A stretch of DNA of 21,707 nucleotides, from assembly GCA_041309145.1 (NCBI GenBank), contig JBFZAG010000137.1:1-21707 (forward strand), read 5' to 3'. The notes under the pieces are model-generated. The model saw only the letters and a list, made by a program, of their open reading frames with translations, searched no databases and was not told where the DNA came from. Positions 1 through 12,200 of this stretch are shown here, piece after piece; positions within the stretch are counted from its first letter, which is position 1; each line of letters begins with the position of its first letter. The translations under genes were made by a program, and so were the position numbers. This DNA is from JAPLLS01 sp041309145. Lineage in GTDB: Bacteria > Omnitrophota > Gorgyraeia > Gygaellales > Profunditerraquicolaceae.

Positions 1-214
1 ATCTTAGCGGGGATATTGCCCACTTTTTTCTGGTCGGCATTTTTCTCGGCAGCCGCTTTTCTTTTTTTAGCGAATTTTCTCTTTATTATCTTTTCCAAAG
101 AAAATTTAAAAAATGGCAACACCGCCGCTTTCTTAACCGGATTATTCCTGCGCTTGATTCCGAAAACAGGTACCAGCTTTTCCATTTTATACTTCCACTC
201 AGCCGGCCGGCTGA
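1..214 (-). other. Basic, Lys/Arg/Ala-rich tail at the window edge
   Basis: After the GHKL domain the chain turns strongly basic: WKYKMEKLVPVFGIKRRN, then KFSLEKIIKRKFAKKRKAAA and EKNADQKKVGNIPAK at the edge. Such a stretch may be a linker or bind nucleic acid or membrane surface. The frame is still open at position 3, so the protein continues to the left of the window. Confidence 0.6.
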
Positions 215-3200
215 TCTTTGTTCCTCCGTCAAGCTTGTTTTGGAACTCCCAGCGCTCCCATAGATCCCTGACGATCTCCTGGCTCCTTATGCACCCCTGG
301 CCTTTTTGACCCCAGTAATACTTATACACCCCGCAATTAGTGCATACTCTTTTGTGTCCGGTATCCGCGCATCCGATACCAGCGCCATTGTCGCAGACCT
401 CAATATAAACGACTTTTTCTCCCCGGAAATTTTCCAGTTTAAAAATAATCTCTATATAACCCGCGTAGTCTTTGGGCAAAGCCAGTTCCAAAGTCTGATC
501 AAAGAATGACGCTATCGCGTCCCAGGAGTTCTTCAACGCTTCTTCCAGCAAAAAAGCCAGATCTTCTTTTTTGTAGCGGCTTTGATATTCTTCAGCGATC
601 TGCATGCCGAGGTCGATTACCCAGCGATCAAAGCGTTTCATCAATTCGTGCATACCGGCCTCGTCCGCTGTCAGGATATCCGGCAAAAAAGATCCTTTCT
701 TGACTCCGGAATCAACGATCCTGACCTCGAACCCGATCCCTTTCTCGACTAACTCGCGCTTAGAAGAAGGCGAAAAACTCAGGCATCCTTCCGGGATCCG
801 CATGATAACCCTGGCCCCCTTGCTCTCCTCTATATCCAACTCGTATTTCTCTTTAAGATAATCCGGAAATTGATAAACGATCGCGATTCCCGTATCCAGG
901 GCGACTTTATCGACTATTTGGCTTATAAGCCCGGCATGCGACAAGGACTCAGCTTCGCGGCTAAAAACATCTTCTATGATCAGGATTACCGGAGCCTCTT
1001 TGTTTATTTGCCGTACCAGAGTTGATGCTGCCGGACTAAAACTGTTGGTTTCTGCGATTGCCACAAGGTCAAAAGCCGAATTATTTTTTCTGGCTTCCAG
1101 GAATTTTTCCCAACCTTCTTGCCCATTATAAGCGCTGACCGCCTGAAATCCCTGCTGGCGGAAAAATCTGGATAGGGTGTTCCGGTCGAACTGGTCTCTG
1201 ACCACCACCAGTATTTTTCTGCCCCGGCCATAAGCTCTAAATCTATCCCATTCATTGCGCCGGCTGTAAAGGTTTTCCTGCGCCTGTTCGTAGGCTTCCG
1301 GCGAGATCCAGGGATTCAACTCCGGAGCGCTTAATGACTTCAAAAGCTGCGAAGTAGTTTTCAGAAACTCTTCTTTTTCGCGGCTTCCGCCGTCGTTCGG
1401 AGGCCCGCGCTGACTATTGGCCGATTTAAATCGTTCGAATATTACATATGCGCCCGTTCCTGATAAAGCCGATTCAAGCAGGATTATATCGGCCGAGGTA
1501 ACGGCATTATAAATAACGGAAGCCCTAGCGGCATTAAATAGGCTGGTCAACCCTCCGGCTGTTACCGACATCCGGGTATTCACCGCCGCTCCCAACTTAC
1601 CTCCGTCAGCGCGGCTTTCGTCTAAGCCGACGAATCGCTGTTTTTCGTTCAGCAAAGACTCCAGATTATTTATCCTCTCGCTGACTAAAGGGTGGACCGC
1701 GATATTGAATTTTTTTACCCGGCTAAAGTCTTTCCTCAAGCCGGCCTCATAGCCTTCGAAGGTTCCCGGGGTTATTTCTTTATACCAGCGCAGGGTCTGG
1801 ATCTTAACTTGCGGATCAAGACCGATTGCGACAAGCAGTTCCAGCGAAAACTCATCTGCGTCTAATTCCAGCTGCTGTAAACTTTTCTCAACTGCTTTGA
1901 TCTCATCATCGCGGCTTAGGGATGAAGATGCGATCAACAGACGGACTTCCAGCGCCAGGCGGCGGCCATAATCGAAGCTCACGATATGTTTCAACTCATG
2001 TCCCAGCACTCCGGCAAAACCGGCAACGCCGAATTTTGTTTCTAAAGCGCTGGCAAAGCTTTCCAGAAAATAAACATTATAAACATCGGATTCATCTTTT
2101 CCGTAAACCGCGCTTGCAAGAGAGTAAAATCGCTGCTTAAATATCAATTCGGATTCATCCAACAACTTTATACCTTCCGGGTGAATGTACTCTTTGAAAA
2201 CGCTACGGTTATCCAGAATCGCTTTTTTCATTTCTCCGAAAAGAGCATGCCGGTTTCTCCTGCCCGACCCTTCCTTGAATCCGCCGTCGGCGCGGCCGTT
2301 ATTGTTTAAATTCGCCGACCTCATTCTTTCCTGAGAATCCATAAAGCTGTTCAGAGCGATCAGGTCCGGAGCCCTAACGGCTCTTCCCACTGTTCTCCAT
2401 TCAGCGTCAGGGAAAAAAGCCTGCACTTTCTTCGTAGGGGCGTAAATAGAAAATCTGTTTCCGTTATTCGACCTTGACGGAATATGGAACTTCCGGCAGA
2501 GATACCATACCAGCTGCGGGGCCACGCCTTTGAGGACTCTATCCCTGCACTCTTCCCTGTTCCAGGGCGCCACTCCGATAAGCTCTAAAGTAACGGTCCT
2601 TGCGTCCGAAACGTATTGTATATATCCCTCTACAGCGCCTTTCTCAGGGTCAAGAGCAAGAATATGCCTGGAGGCAAAACCATTGTTTCCTTCTAAAGAA
2701 GCAATTATATTCCCCACCGCTGACTGATTCAGCCAGATATCTTTTGCCGCCGCGTAACTTAACCACTTTTTCAGATTATCGGCATATCTTGTCCTCTCGC
2801 TTCCGGCTATACCCGGAAGTTCTACAGCCAAGAGCTCTTTAGAGAGACCGTTTATATTAATGACACTAAGCGTTTTTTCGGCGTTTACTTTCCGGATTTC
2901 TCCGCCATCTTTATCGGCTCTTTCCTCTTTTGACCGGGCTTTATTATTCTTAGGAACGGTCAAAAGGTGAAAAAGCACATTCTTATCGTTGGGAACGAGA
3001 CGCCGGATCATGAATTTCTTGCAGGAAAACCGCTTGAGAAACTCCATAAAATCGATTTCTTCGCAGATCTTACAGGTATAGCCTAACTGGGCCGGGATCT
3101 TGGAGTAAATCCTCTCTCCTACGCTCTGATCGTAAGCCGCGTTGGCATCCCACCGGCTATGCACGCAGTCCGAACCGAGGATGCAAATTGCTACCGGCCT

Positions 3201-6200
3201 GTATTCCTCTGGCAAGCAAAGAAGATAGTCCTCGAGGGCGAGGTAAAGGATCTTCTCGGCGTTCTCATAACGCTTGCGCAAAGGCTTATCCAGCCAGTCC
3301 CGTTCAGTCTGGCAGTTGGTCACAAATACCACGTTCTTTCCGCTGACCTGGGCAAAGTAAAATCTCAGGTAACCGAGTTCCGAAGGCTGTTTAAACGGCA
3401 TTGAATTCGTTTTTCTTATCCGCGACATTTCATCGCGGCTGAGCTTCAAGACCAGGTGCAAAGAATTCCAGAAACTGAAACGGGGACAGGCATGGTCAAT
3501 AAGCGCTTCCCGCCAATAGCTGAGGCTCATTTCGATCTCAAAACCGAAAAGAGTGGTTACGGATTTCCTGAATCTGCTTATGGCGCCGGAAAGGCTTACC
3601 GTCTCCTTAAGACGCCGCCCGAGTTCAAAAAGTACTTCTTGGGAAATTATATCGCCCTTACTGATCCGGAATTCGCTGAAAAAGGAAGCCAGAAGTATTT
3701 CCAGTTCGTCATCGTACACTTTATGCTTACGGCTAAGTTTAAGGAACTCATCGACTGTCAGGGGAGCTTTATAATCGCTGAGAAGAGTTTTAATAAATCC
3801 GGCCAGCCGCGAAGAGCTCTCCGCTGTATTTCTGATAAAAAGCGGCTTATTTTCGACATGGTAATTCAGATAACTATTCTTTATAAGCTCCATGATCCGC
3901 TCAATATCTTTTTCGTTAGCGTAAGTCAAAAGGATGCTGAAAACAGAAGGAACTAAGAGCTGCGGGATTACGATCTTTATCATGGTTGGATTTTTTTCTT
4001 CCGGGTCTTTGACTATTCTCGCCACCGACAGACGTTCAAGGACGCCGAATACAGGCAGGGCGTCAAACGCTTTTACTCCGGTCATTCTGTAATATTCCTC
4101 AAGCGTGAATTTGCCTGAAGGGCTGCGGATCAAGGCAAACGCCGGATGCGATTCTTTCATCACCGAGTGATCCTGATAAAACAGGGATTTATTGACCTTG
4201 TCGGCATTCAAAGATTCCCGGAGCTTTTCAGGCGACGGGGAAAACGATGGCTTTAAAACCGCGGAATCCGAAAAAATGCTTATTCCTGCTTTGTTCCTTG
4301 TAAACCGATAGACTGCTATCCTGTTGACCTCGTCGAAAAATTTAAGATAGCCGTATACGGTTGTTTCCTGTTCGATTTGCGATACCCATAAGAGATTGGA
4401 TTCCGCCCGGTAATTTCCTCCGATCTTTGTCAAAATGACTATTTCTCCGGTCTCGACTTCATATGCGATAAATCCTTTAAATAAACCAAGCGCCACCCCT
4501 TGCTCTACGTATGAGCCCTGGCCAAGTACAGAATAGGCTTTGTTGTCTGAAAGCCGAAGCGAATACCGGGCTTTCTCAGCTGAAAAACCAAAAAGATTGA
4601 TCTTTTTCTGAAGCTCGCTGATTTTTCCCAGTTCTGCGGACAGCTCTCTTTCCAGGCCGCAGAGCTCGATATTAATTTTGATCCTTCTCAAAAGATCGAT
4701 AATTTCCTCAAAATGATCCCCGGCATTTTCTTTCTTAAGAAGTTTTACCGCGATCTCTAAGAGCGCCATAGCTTCCCCGGCGCTTTCTTCTCCTTCCCGC
4801 AATTCCTGGAACACGGATTCCTTCAAACAAGCCGCCATGCCATTTCTGAGCTCAACAGACCTTGCCAGATAATCTTTAAGGAACGCCCTCAAAGATCCGT
4901 TTATTTCTTCCAGCGCGAAAGCGGCTTGAGCGACCAGCTCTTTTCCTCCGTCTTTGGAAAGTATCCTGCGCGCGGCATTCCGCAGATCAGCATCGCGGCT
5001 GGTCAGATAGGCGCCTACGAATTTAATCGCTTTAGGTTCGCGCGTTGCCCCGAGACTCTTGAGCGATTCTCTGGCGACCTCCCTGTCCTCGGTAAATTTG
5101 AGTATGGCAATAATAATATCTACTTCATTTTTTGCGCCCGAAAGCTCGTCCGCTGCTACTTTAGACAATCCCTTCCAGGCCTGATCTTTTATCTGCTGAT
5201 CTTTGCTCATCAGATAAAAATAACTTAAAACATCCGCGACTGACTGATAGTTGCCGATACCGGCCAAAGCTGCGATAGATTCCAGGAGCGCCGGTCTCTT
5301 ATAGGCGAATTTTTCCGGTTTTTCCAGCAATTTCTGGAACCAATTTCTGCTCTCGCGGATCAACATATACCTGACATCTGCGTCATCAATCGAAGCCAAG
5401 GCCCAGGCTATTTTTGCCAGCAATTTAGTATCGGTTTTCGGGCTGCGCAAAAGACTGCCCAGGCATTCTATAGCCTTGCGGTCACCTGATTTTGCTAATT
5501 CTGCCAGTTCTGCGACCGCACCTTCTGCGTCCGGAGTAAAAGTTTGAGCGGAGACTTTGGCGATCAGGCATAACACCCTGATGTACTCGCTGTCCGCCCC
5601 GGTTCTTCCGCCGTCTGCGAGATTGTTTTCTTCAGGTTTTTCCTGCAATGCCGATATTTTGCCGCCGTCTTTTCCTGACTTCTTTAACCAGCTGTCAGCC
5701 TCGCGCCTTATGATCGCCATCTCTGACTCTTTGCGGGAAACTTCTTTTAACGCTTCAAGCGCCTCGCGTGTGGCGATCTTGCCCAAAGCCGCAACCGCCT
5801 TAAAACGAACATGACAGGAGGTATCTGAAAGAGCTTCGATCAGAGGCTTTATCGCGGAGGGATCACGGATCTGGCCGAGCACCCTGGCGCTGGCGGCCCG
5901 GATCTGAGCGCAGGATTCGATGCGGGCCATATCATTGAACTTGAGAAAAGAAACCATGGCTTTAACCACGGTTGGAGCCGAGTCTCCTAATTGTCCGGCT
6001 TCTGCCCGCTCGCCGAACTTGCGAATGCCGTGGAAATAATTGCCCAGAATAGCCAGATGGCATTTTGTTTCCTGAAGATCATTAAGCAGGCTTTCAATAT
6101 CCCGCTGCACGTCCTCGCCCCTGCCGCCGTCTGCGCGGCTGACGTTTGAAATCTTTCCGGAAGACTTGTATATCCCGGCCAAAGCAATGACCATGGCGTA

Positions 6201-9200
6201 TTTGCTTTTTTCGCGCAGATCGTCTTCTAAGGGCTTTTGGGCCAGCAGGAAAGCGATCGCCGTATCCAGCTCTCCCAGAGAAGCCGCGAATTCTATTTCC
6301 CGCTCTAAGACGAAAAGATTAAAGTGCCGGTATACCCTCTCTACGCCCGGATCATACCCGCCCATCCTGGCCACCAGTAATTCCGCGACCTCATGAACGG
6401 CATAGGTGAGCGCAAAAAGGCCTTGCTCTTTTACCAGGGCCGAATCAAAGAAAATATAACCGTCAAATCCGGATAATTTCATCATCTCCCCGGCTAGCTT
6501 TTCTTCGCCGGACAGATCAGGATTATTCAAATCCAGCCAGGAATAATAACATACCTCTGGCCCGGAAGCGCAAAGCAATTCCAGATAATCGTTATCCTGC
6601 CGGGTAAGCGGTTTTCCCGCGGCCGCAAACATAGTCCTAATGTTTTCGATATCCGCTTTCTCGCTCGGGTCAAAAAATCCTATTTTGAATTCCCTTGCAA
6701 GTCGACGGCAAAATTCCGAAGCGGACATTGTTTTTATTTTTTCGATCCCGATCTCCTCAATTGCCCCGCGGATGAGAAATCGCAATAACTGCGCCTGGTG
6801 CGGCTTAAGCGGCGCCATAAGCTTGTCGGGAAGAATGAATTCCCGGAACGCCTTCTTCTCGCCGCCGTCGGCGAATTTGGCATAGGTAAGGATTTTACCG
6901 TCCTTATAAAAACGCTTGCTGCCTTTTTCGGCATCATCGCTGAGCAACCTTGCCCCTGCCAGAACATTGTTTCTGCGAATTTTCATGATCATCTCAAACG
7001 TTTTCAGGTCGATGACTTCTAATCCAATGTTCTTGATGATGACCAGCTTAGTCCCGTCCCGGGACAACGAAGCCTCCCGGACTTCTTCATTGCCGGCTGC
7101 ATGTTCGTGAGAATAAAGAAGCGTTTCCTGTCCCAAAAATGCTAGCAGTAATTCCCAGGCTCCCGGAATTTTTACCGCCAGCCATGGCATCAACCTTTTG
7201 ACCGCCCGATAAAGCAGCCCCTTCTCCTGCCGTATCTCGACCAGGGAAAACCGCATAAATTGAGGCACCTTGCCCCTGACCCAGAACCTGGGAAGAGTAT
7301 TCCAGGAGCGGATCTTCCATTGTCTCCCTTCTTCATCACTTAGCGCAAAATCCCGGTATTTTTCCGGAGGGATATTGCTTTTCATGGGAGAGCCGATAAG
7401 CGGATATTCGAATTCGCCGTTCAGGAAGTTTTTCTTCCGATTATCTTCTGACGCCTCGGCGTACTTTTTGCTTTCGACAAGAACATAGCCTTCGGGGATC
7501 TCCGCCCGCATTACCGGATAGGAGGTCAATTGAAAATCTCTGAAAATGTCATTCCGAAAATCTTCTTTTGCGGGCTCTTTATTTGTCTCTCTGGTCTCAA
7601 ACCAATGATCCAGCAGTCTCGCCTGCATAAAATCGCCGAAGATGCTCACCGCTGTATCGCTTAGCTCGTTCTTCTGGAAAGTATCCGGTTTGAGATTTTC
7701 ATTTTCCGGGTCGTACATCTCTTTCCCGGAAAAAAGCCCGTCATTGATGTAATTATAGAAAGCCATATTATGGCTGCTGTCATAGACCCTCAAGTCCGGC
7801 AGCCCCCAGGTGGCTTTCAGGTATTCGGCAAGGCGGTCGAAATTCTTCATCTCAGTTTCATAAAGCGGCCTGAGCGCCCTGGAATTTCCGTGTTCTGTCA
7901 GGATCCCTTTTATCAAAGTATTTCTCTCCCCGCCGTCTTTTTCATTTTTTTTGATCGCCTCATGCCAGATCCGCGCCATTCTGCGATAACCCTCATCGTT
8001 CGGATGGCCAAGATCAGCCATATATTCTTTGGCCCAACCGGGATTATTCTGGAAACCGGAGTTCATGTCAACGATATAAAGATTATTCTTTGACCGCTGA
8101 TATTCTTCGAGCATGTTCAGCAATAAAGCGTTGAATTCCGCTATAATCCGGATCTCTTCAAAAGGAGTGCTGGGAATTATAAGTGCCGCGTATATATCAA
8201 TGTCGCCGTTATAACTGTCAAACCAAAGAATAGCTTTCTTAATATTTTCAACTGCATCTTTCAAGGGATAACCGGTAAGCCTCCAGCAGTCATTTGTGCC
8301 GATATGCAGCAAAACCATCGAATGTCTTGAATCTAACATCTTTGCCCAGGTCTTAATACTTGACCTGACTCTGATAAGCAAGCCTTGAGTTGTTTCCCCG
8401 TTTATTCCTGCGTGTTTTACCGAATAAACGGGATCGCTTTGCGGATCGCTGAACGGCCCGACAAATTCATATTTGTCGATACCCAATAGTTCCTGAAGGT
8501 GGGCCCTGTAGCCGAAAAAATATTCTTTAGGGTAGCCCCTGGTGATCGAATCGCCCAGACATAAAACTTTTGTTTTATCTTTATTTCCGCCGTCCGTGCG
8601 GGCGTCGTTTTCCACGGTATATTTGGTCATGACTCCGCTCTTTGAGACTTTCCAGGCTCCGATGACCCGGATCGCTCTTTTCTTTTTGGGCGCGGCGTCT
8701 GCCTGCAAGTCATCGGCGGACTTGTCATCTTTGCCGCCGTCGCGAAAAGAAGCGACGCGACGCGCCTCTGCGCTGCCGCCGTCGCGAAAAGAAGCAACGC
8801 GACGCGCCTCTGCGCTGCCGCCGTCGGCGACTCCCGCTCCCTTTCCCTGATGTTTCCGTGAGTTTTTAAATATCTCTCGGAAATTTATCATATAGGATAA
8901 AAATTCCCGAATATTCACTTCTTCTTTCTCAAAATCGCTGATATCGCAAGCCTTGCCGTCTTTAAAGGAAAGAACCGCTATTGTTTCAAAAGTCAATAAA
9001 TCCAGAAAATTCTTGTACGCCGCATTGCTCACATAGTAATCGCTTTCGAAAAACATTGAGCTCTCGCGGGTCAGGTTCCACAAATTTATCCGCTCCTTCT
9101 CTTTCTGCTCCGGACTCATCCTGTCGAAGAGCTCGATTATAAGCGCCCTTTTAAGATCATCAGGCACATTAAAAATAAGAATCAGGTGTAAAAATGAAAG

Positions 9201-12200
9201 GTAATCCTCCCGGGAAGAGATAGCCATGCTGCGTATGATATCAATTAAATTGCTTTCCATCTCTGACAGCTTGCTAAATTGCAGCGTTTTCACCATTTCT
9301 AATAACCAGGGATTAACCCCCTCCTCTTGCCCGTTCCCTCCGTCTTTATTCCCGCGTTTTTGGGCACCTTCCCGGGCCAAAATTGTTTCCAGCGCCTCTG
9401 CTGCTGCCTTGCGCACAAAAATATCCCTGTCATCCAACAGCCCTAGCAGATAATCAATATCGGAATAACCGCCGATAATCCCAAGGATATATGCGGAATT
9501 TGCTCTCTTGAACGCGTATAATCGATCTGATAAAGCAAAGATCAACTCCTGTTTGCAAGGCGCTCCGATATTTATCAAAGCCCTTATTGCGGCAAGGCGG
9601 GTAACATGCTCTTCATGGCCCAGCTCTTTGATCAGCGTTCCCACGTCTTTTGTCTCATCTTCTGTTACAACCGGCGGGACGATCAACTCTCTTAATTTGG
9701 TCTCCGGCCCCTTGACGGTTCCGATGATCCCCTCTTTTCTTAAAGAGGCGCACAATGTTTGAGTGATGTAAGGCACGTACTTTTCCGGCGTATAATCCCA
9801 AGCGCTGGTGGCAATAGTCACGACAGCCGGACGCACCCCTTTTAATCTTAGTTCACCGGCGAAATCTCTGATCCTCGAACGAATCAGGTTCTTAACTTTG
9901 ATCGCCTTCTTTTCAGGGCTGATCTCTTTTGGATATCCTCGAATCTTTTTTTGCCGGGACTGCTCGTTTACAAAACGCCTTTTCAATATAAAGTAATCCT
10001 GGTCTATATCCAGGATCACCGGAAGCGGCGCCTGGCTGAAATCAGGCAACTCATAGATCCGGCAATAATTGACTTTTAATGTTCTTTCCACAAGACCTTC
10101 TTCCAAATAAGCGGATACACTGATCTCTTTTTCCAGAGGGTCGGGCTTAATGAATTCCGGCTGGACGATCCAGACATCTTTGACCAGGCCGTACATCATT
10201 GCCGGGACGATAAATTTATCAATATCGTACCTGATGCCCGCTGCTTCTTCTTTGGTCCCGGGTCTTTCCCAGAAAAGATAAGGCTCGCTCATATCGTCAT
10301 GGCTATCGACATGAATTAAGCTGAAGCCGCCCCTGAGATCTTTTGCCAGCCGTTCGATTTCCCAGCAGCTGTAAGCTATGCCGTGGTGGCGCATATAATA
10401 AACCGGGGGAATAAAGAGAAACTTAACCGCAACCGGCTCCGGAGATATCAGTAAACCTCCGTCAGCGCTATCGGGAGAGTCCCGCAAAAGAGACAGGTAA
10501 GGAATATCTAAAAACGTGGGACAGACTACTACCGTGGTATTTTGGACTCCGGCGATCGCTTTTTTTAGTTTTTCATAATAATTGATAATACAGCCGCTCT
10601 GTTCAAACAGCTTGAGATTAAGTATTACCGTGGTCTGGCGGCCTGACGCCACGGCGCGCTCTTCAGCTTTCAGAATTATCGCTGCCGCTTGATCTACCGG
10701 CGTAGAATGTTCGCCTATCAGCACGCCGTCGACTTCGGGAATATTGACGTACTGGTCAACATTGCCGACATCCACTAACCTGCCGTACAACAGCCTGATT
10801 TTCCGGGCCTCTTCCCAACCGTAGCCGCAGTCTTCAGCCAGCGATTTGCGCAGTTGAGCGAAGAAATTCCTCACTTCCTGCGTGTCCATCGCCTTGCGCT
10901 CTTCCGGCTTTTGCTGCAGGACCCACCAGGGAAGATAAACCACGACGACACGGCTGATCTGATCCTTAGGCACATCCTGAAGAGCGGTTATTAAGCGGTA
11001 TAAAATGGCGACCTTGGAGCGGCCGGAGCTTCTTTCTTCCATGGTGTCAGTGATACAAATAACCGGGGTCATATTATTCTTCAGCGCCGCGATGACTTTT
11101 TTATTGACCAGTTCATACGGCTCCTCTACCCCGACTGTCCCTGTGGTGCGCTCCGGATGCCCGAGTATTACATAAGTTACGCCCTCCCTGGCCAGCCCGG
11201 CCGGCGAGATCTCTCCCGTATACGGCCCGACATCGGAATAGAACATATTCTGTGCGCCGATGTGGATCTCTCCGCCGTCTTTTTTGGCCCGAATGGAACT
11301 CGCAGTTGGGATACCGGGAAGCATTTTATAGAGTATTTTTTGCCTGAACCATTTGTTCTTGATCTCCGCAAATATCCTCACTGTCTCATAAAAACCTACG
11401 TCAAAGCCCCTTTTTCCTGACGTCATTTCCTTGAAAAGATCCCAGGCCGCGACATATCCGTTTATCCTTATTTCCAGTATGACTTTTTCCCAAGCTTCTT
11501 CAGTAGGGATCTTCTTCTGTTTTTCCTGACCAGGAACTTTCTTTTGTTTTACCAGGCCCTTTGCGTTTATACTGTTTACTAATTCCCTGGCTTTAGGCGA
11601 GAGCGAGTAAAAACTTTTTTTATTGCGCTCTATCATTCCATGCCTTTTCAGCACCGGGAAAATTCTTCTGCGGATAACAGGATTAGATACTTTTAACCTG
11701 GTAGCTATTTTTTCGGATAAAAGGCCCTGGTTCAGGTATAAAAGACAGTCCAGCGCTTTTTCGGACTCTCTTTTCCCCTTGACTAATTGCTCTGAAGTCA
11801 GGAACAGGTCGACTTTTTTATCGGATACGTATATTCCTTCTCCGATCTTGCGCAACATCCCTGCGGCGAACAATCTTTCTAAAACACGGCTGCTCTTTAT
11901 TTCCTCGCTGATAATGAACAGATCGGCTTCTATGATGTCAAAAAGCAAGTCTTGCGCTTCCTGGATGCCTTTTTCATCAAGGTCAAAAGAACTTAAAAAT
12001 TGCGGTATTTTCTTTAGATGTTTCCAGGAGTGCGAAGTCCTCCTCACTCTCAGATTTTCTTCTTCCAGGAATCTGGAAGCCCATACCGGCTTATTCCGTC
12101 TCTCTGCCAAAGCCCGCATCATTTGCCTGAGAGGCATATTCTGATTTTCCCGCAGCACTGCCGCCATATCTTTGTCCTGCCGGGCAATTTCTTTTGCCTT

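Noticed and set aside
6360..6415. HEVAE motif as an active zinc peptidase
   Set aside because: The second zinc His is Glu and no third ligand is seen.
6990..7085. WD40/PQQ propeller
   Set aside because: Only one blade-like stretch is visible.
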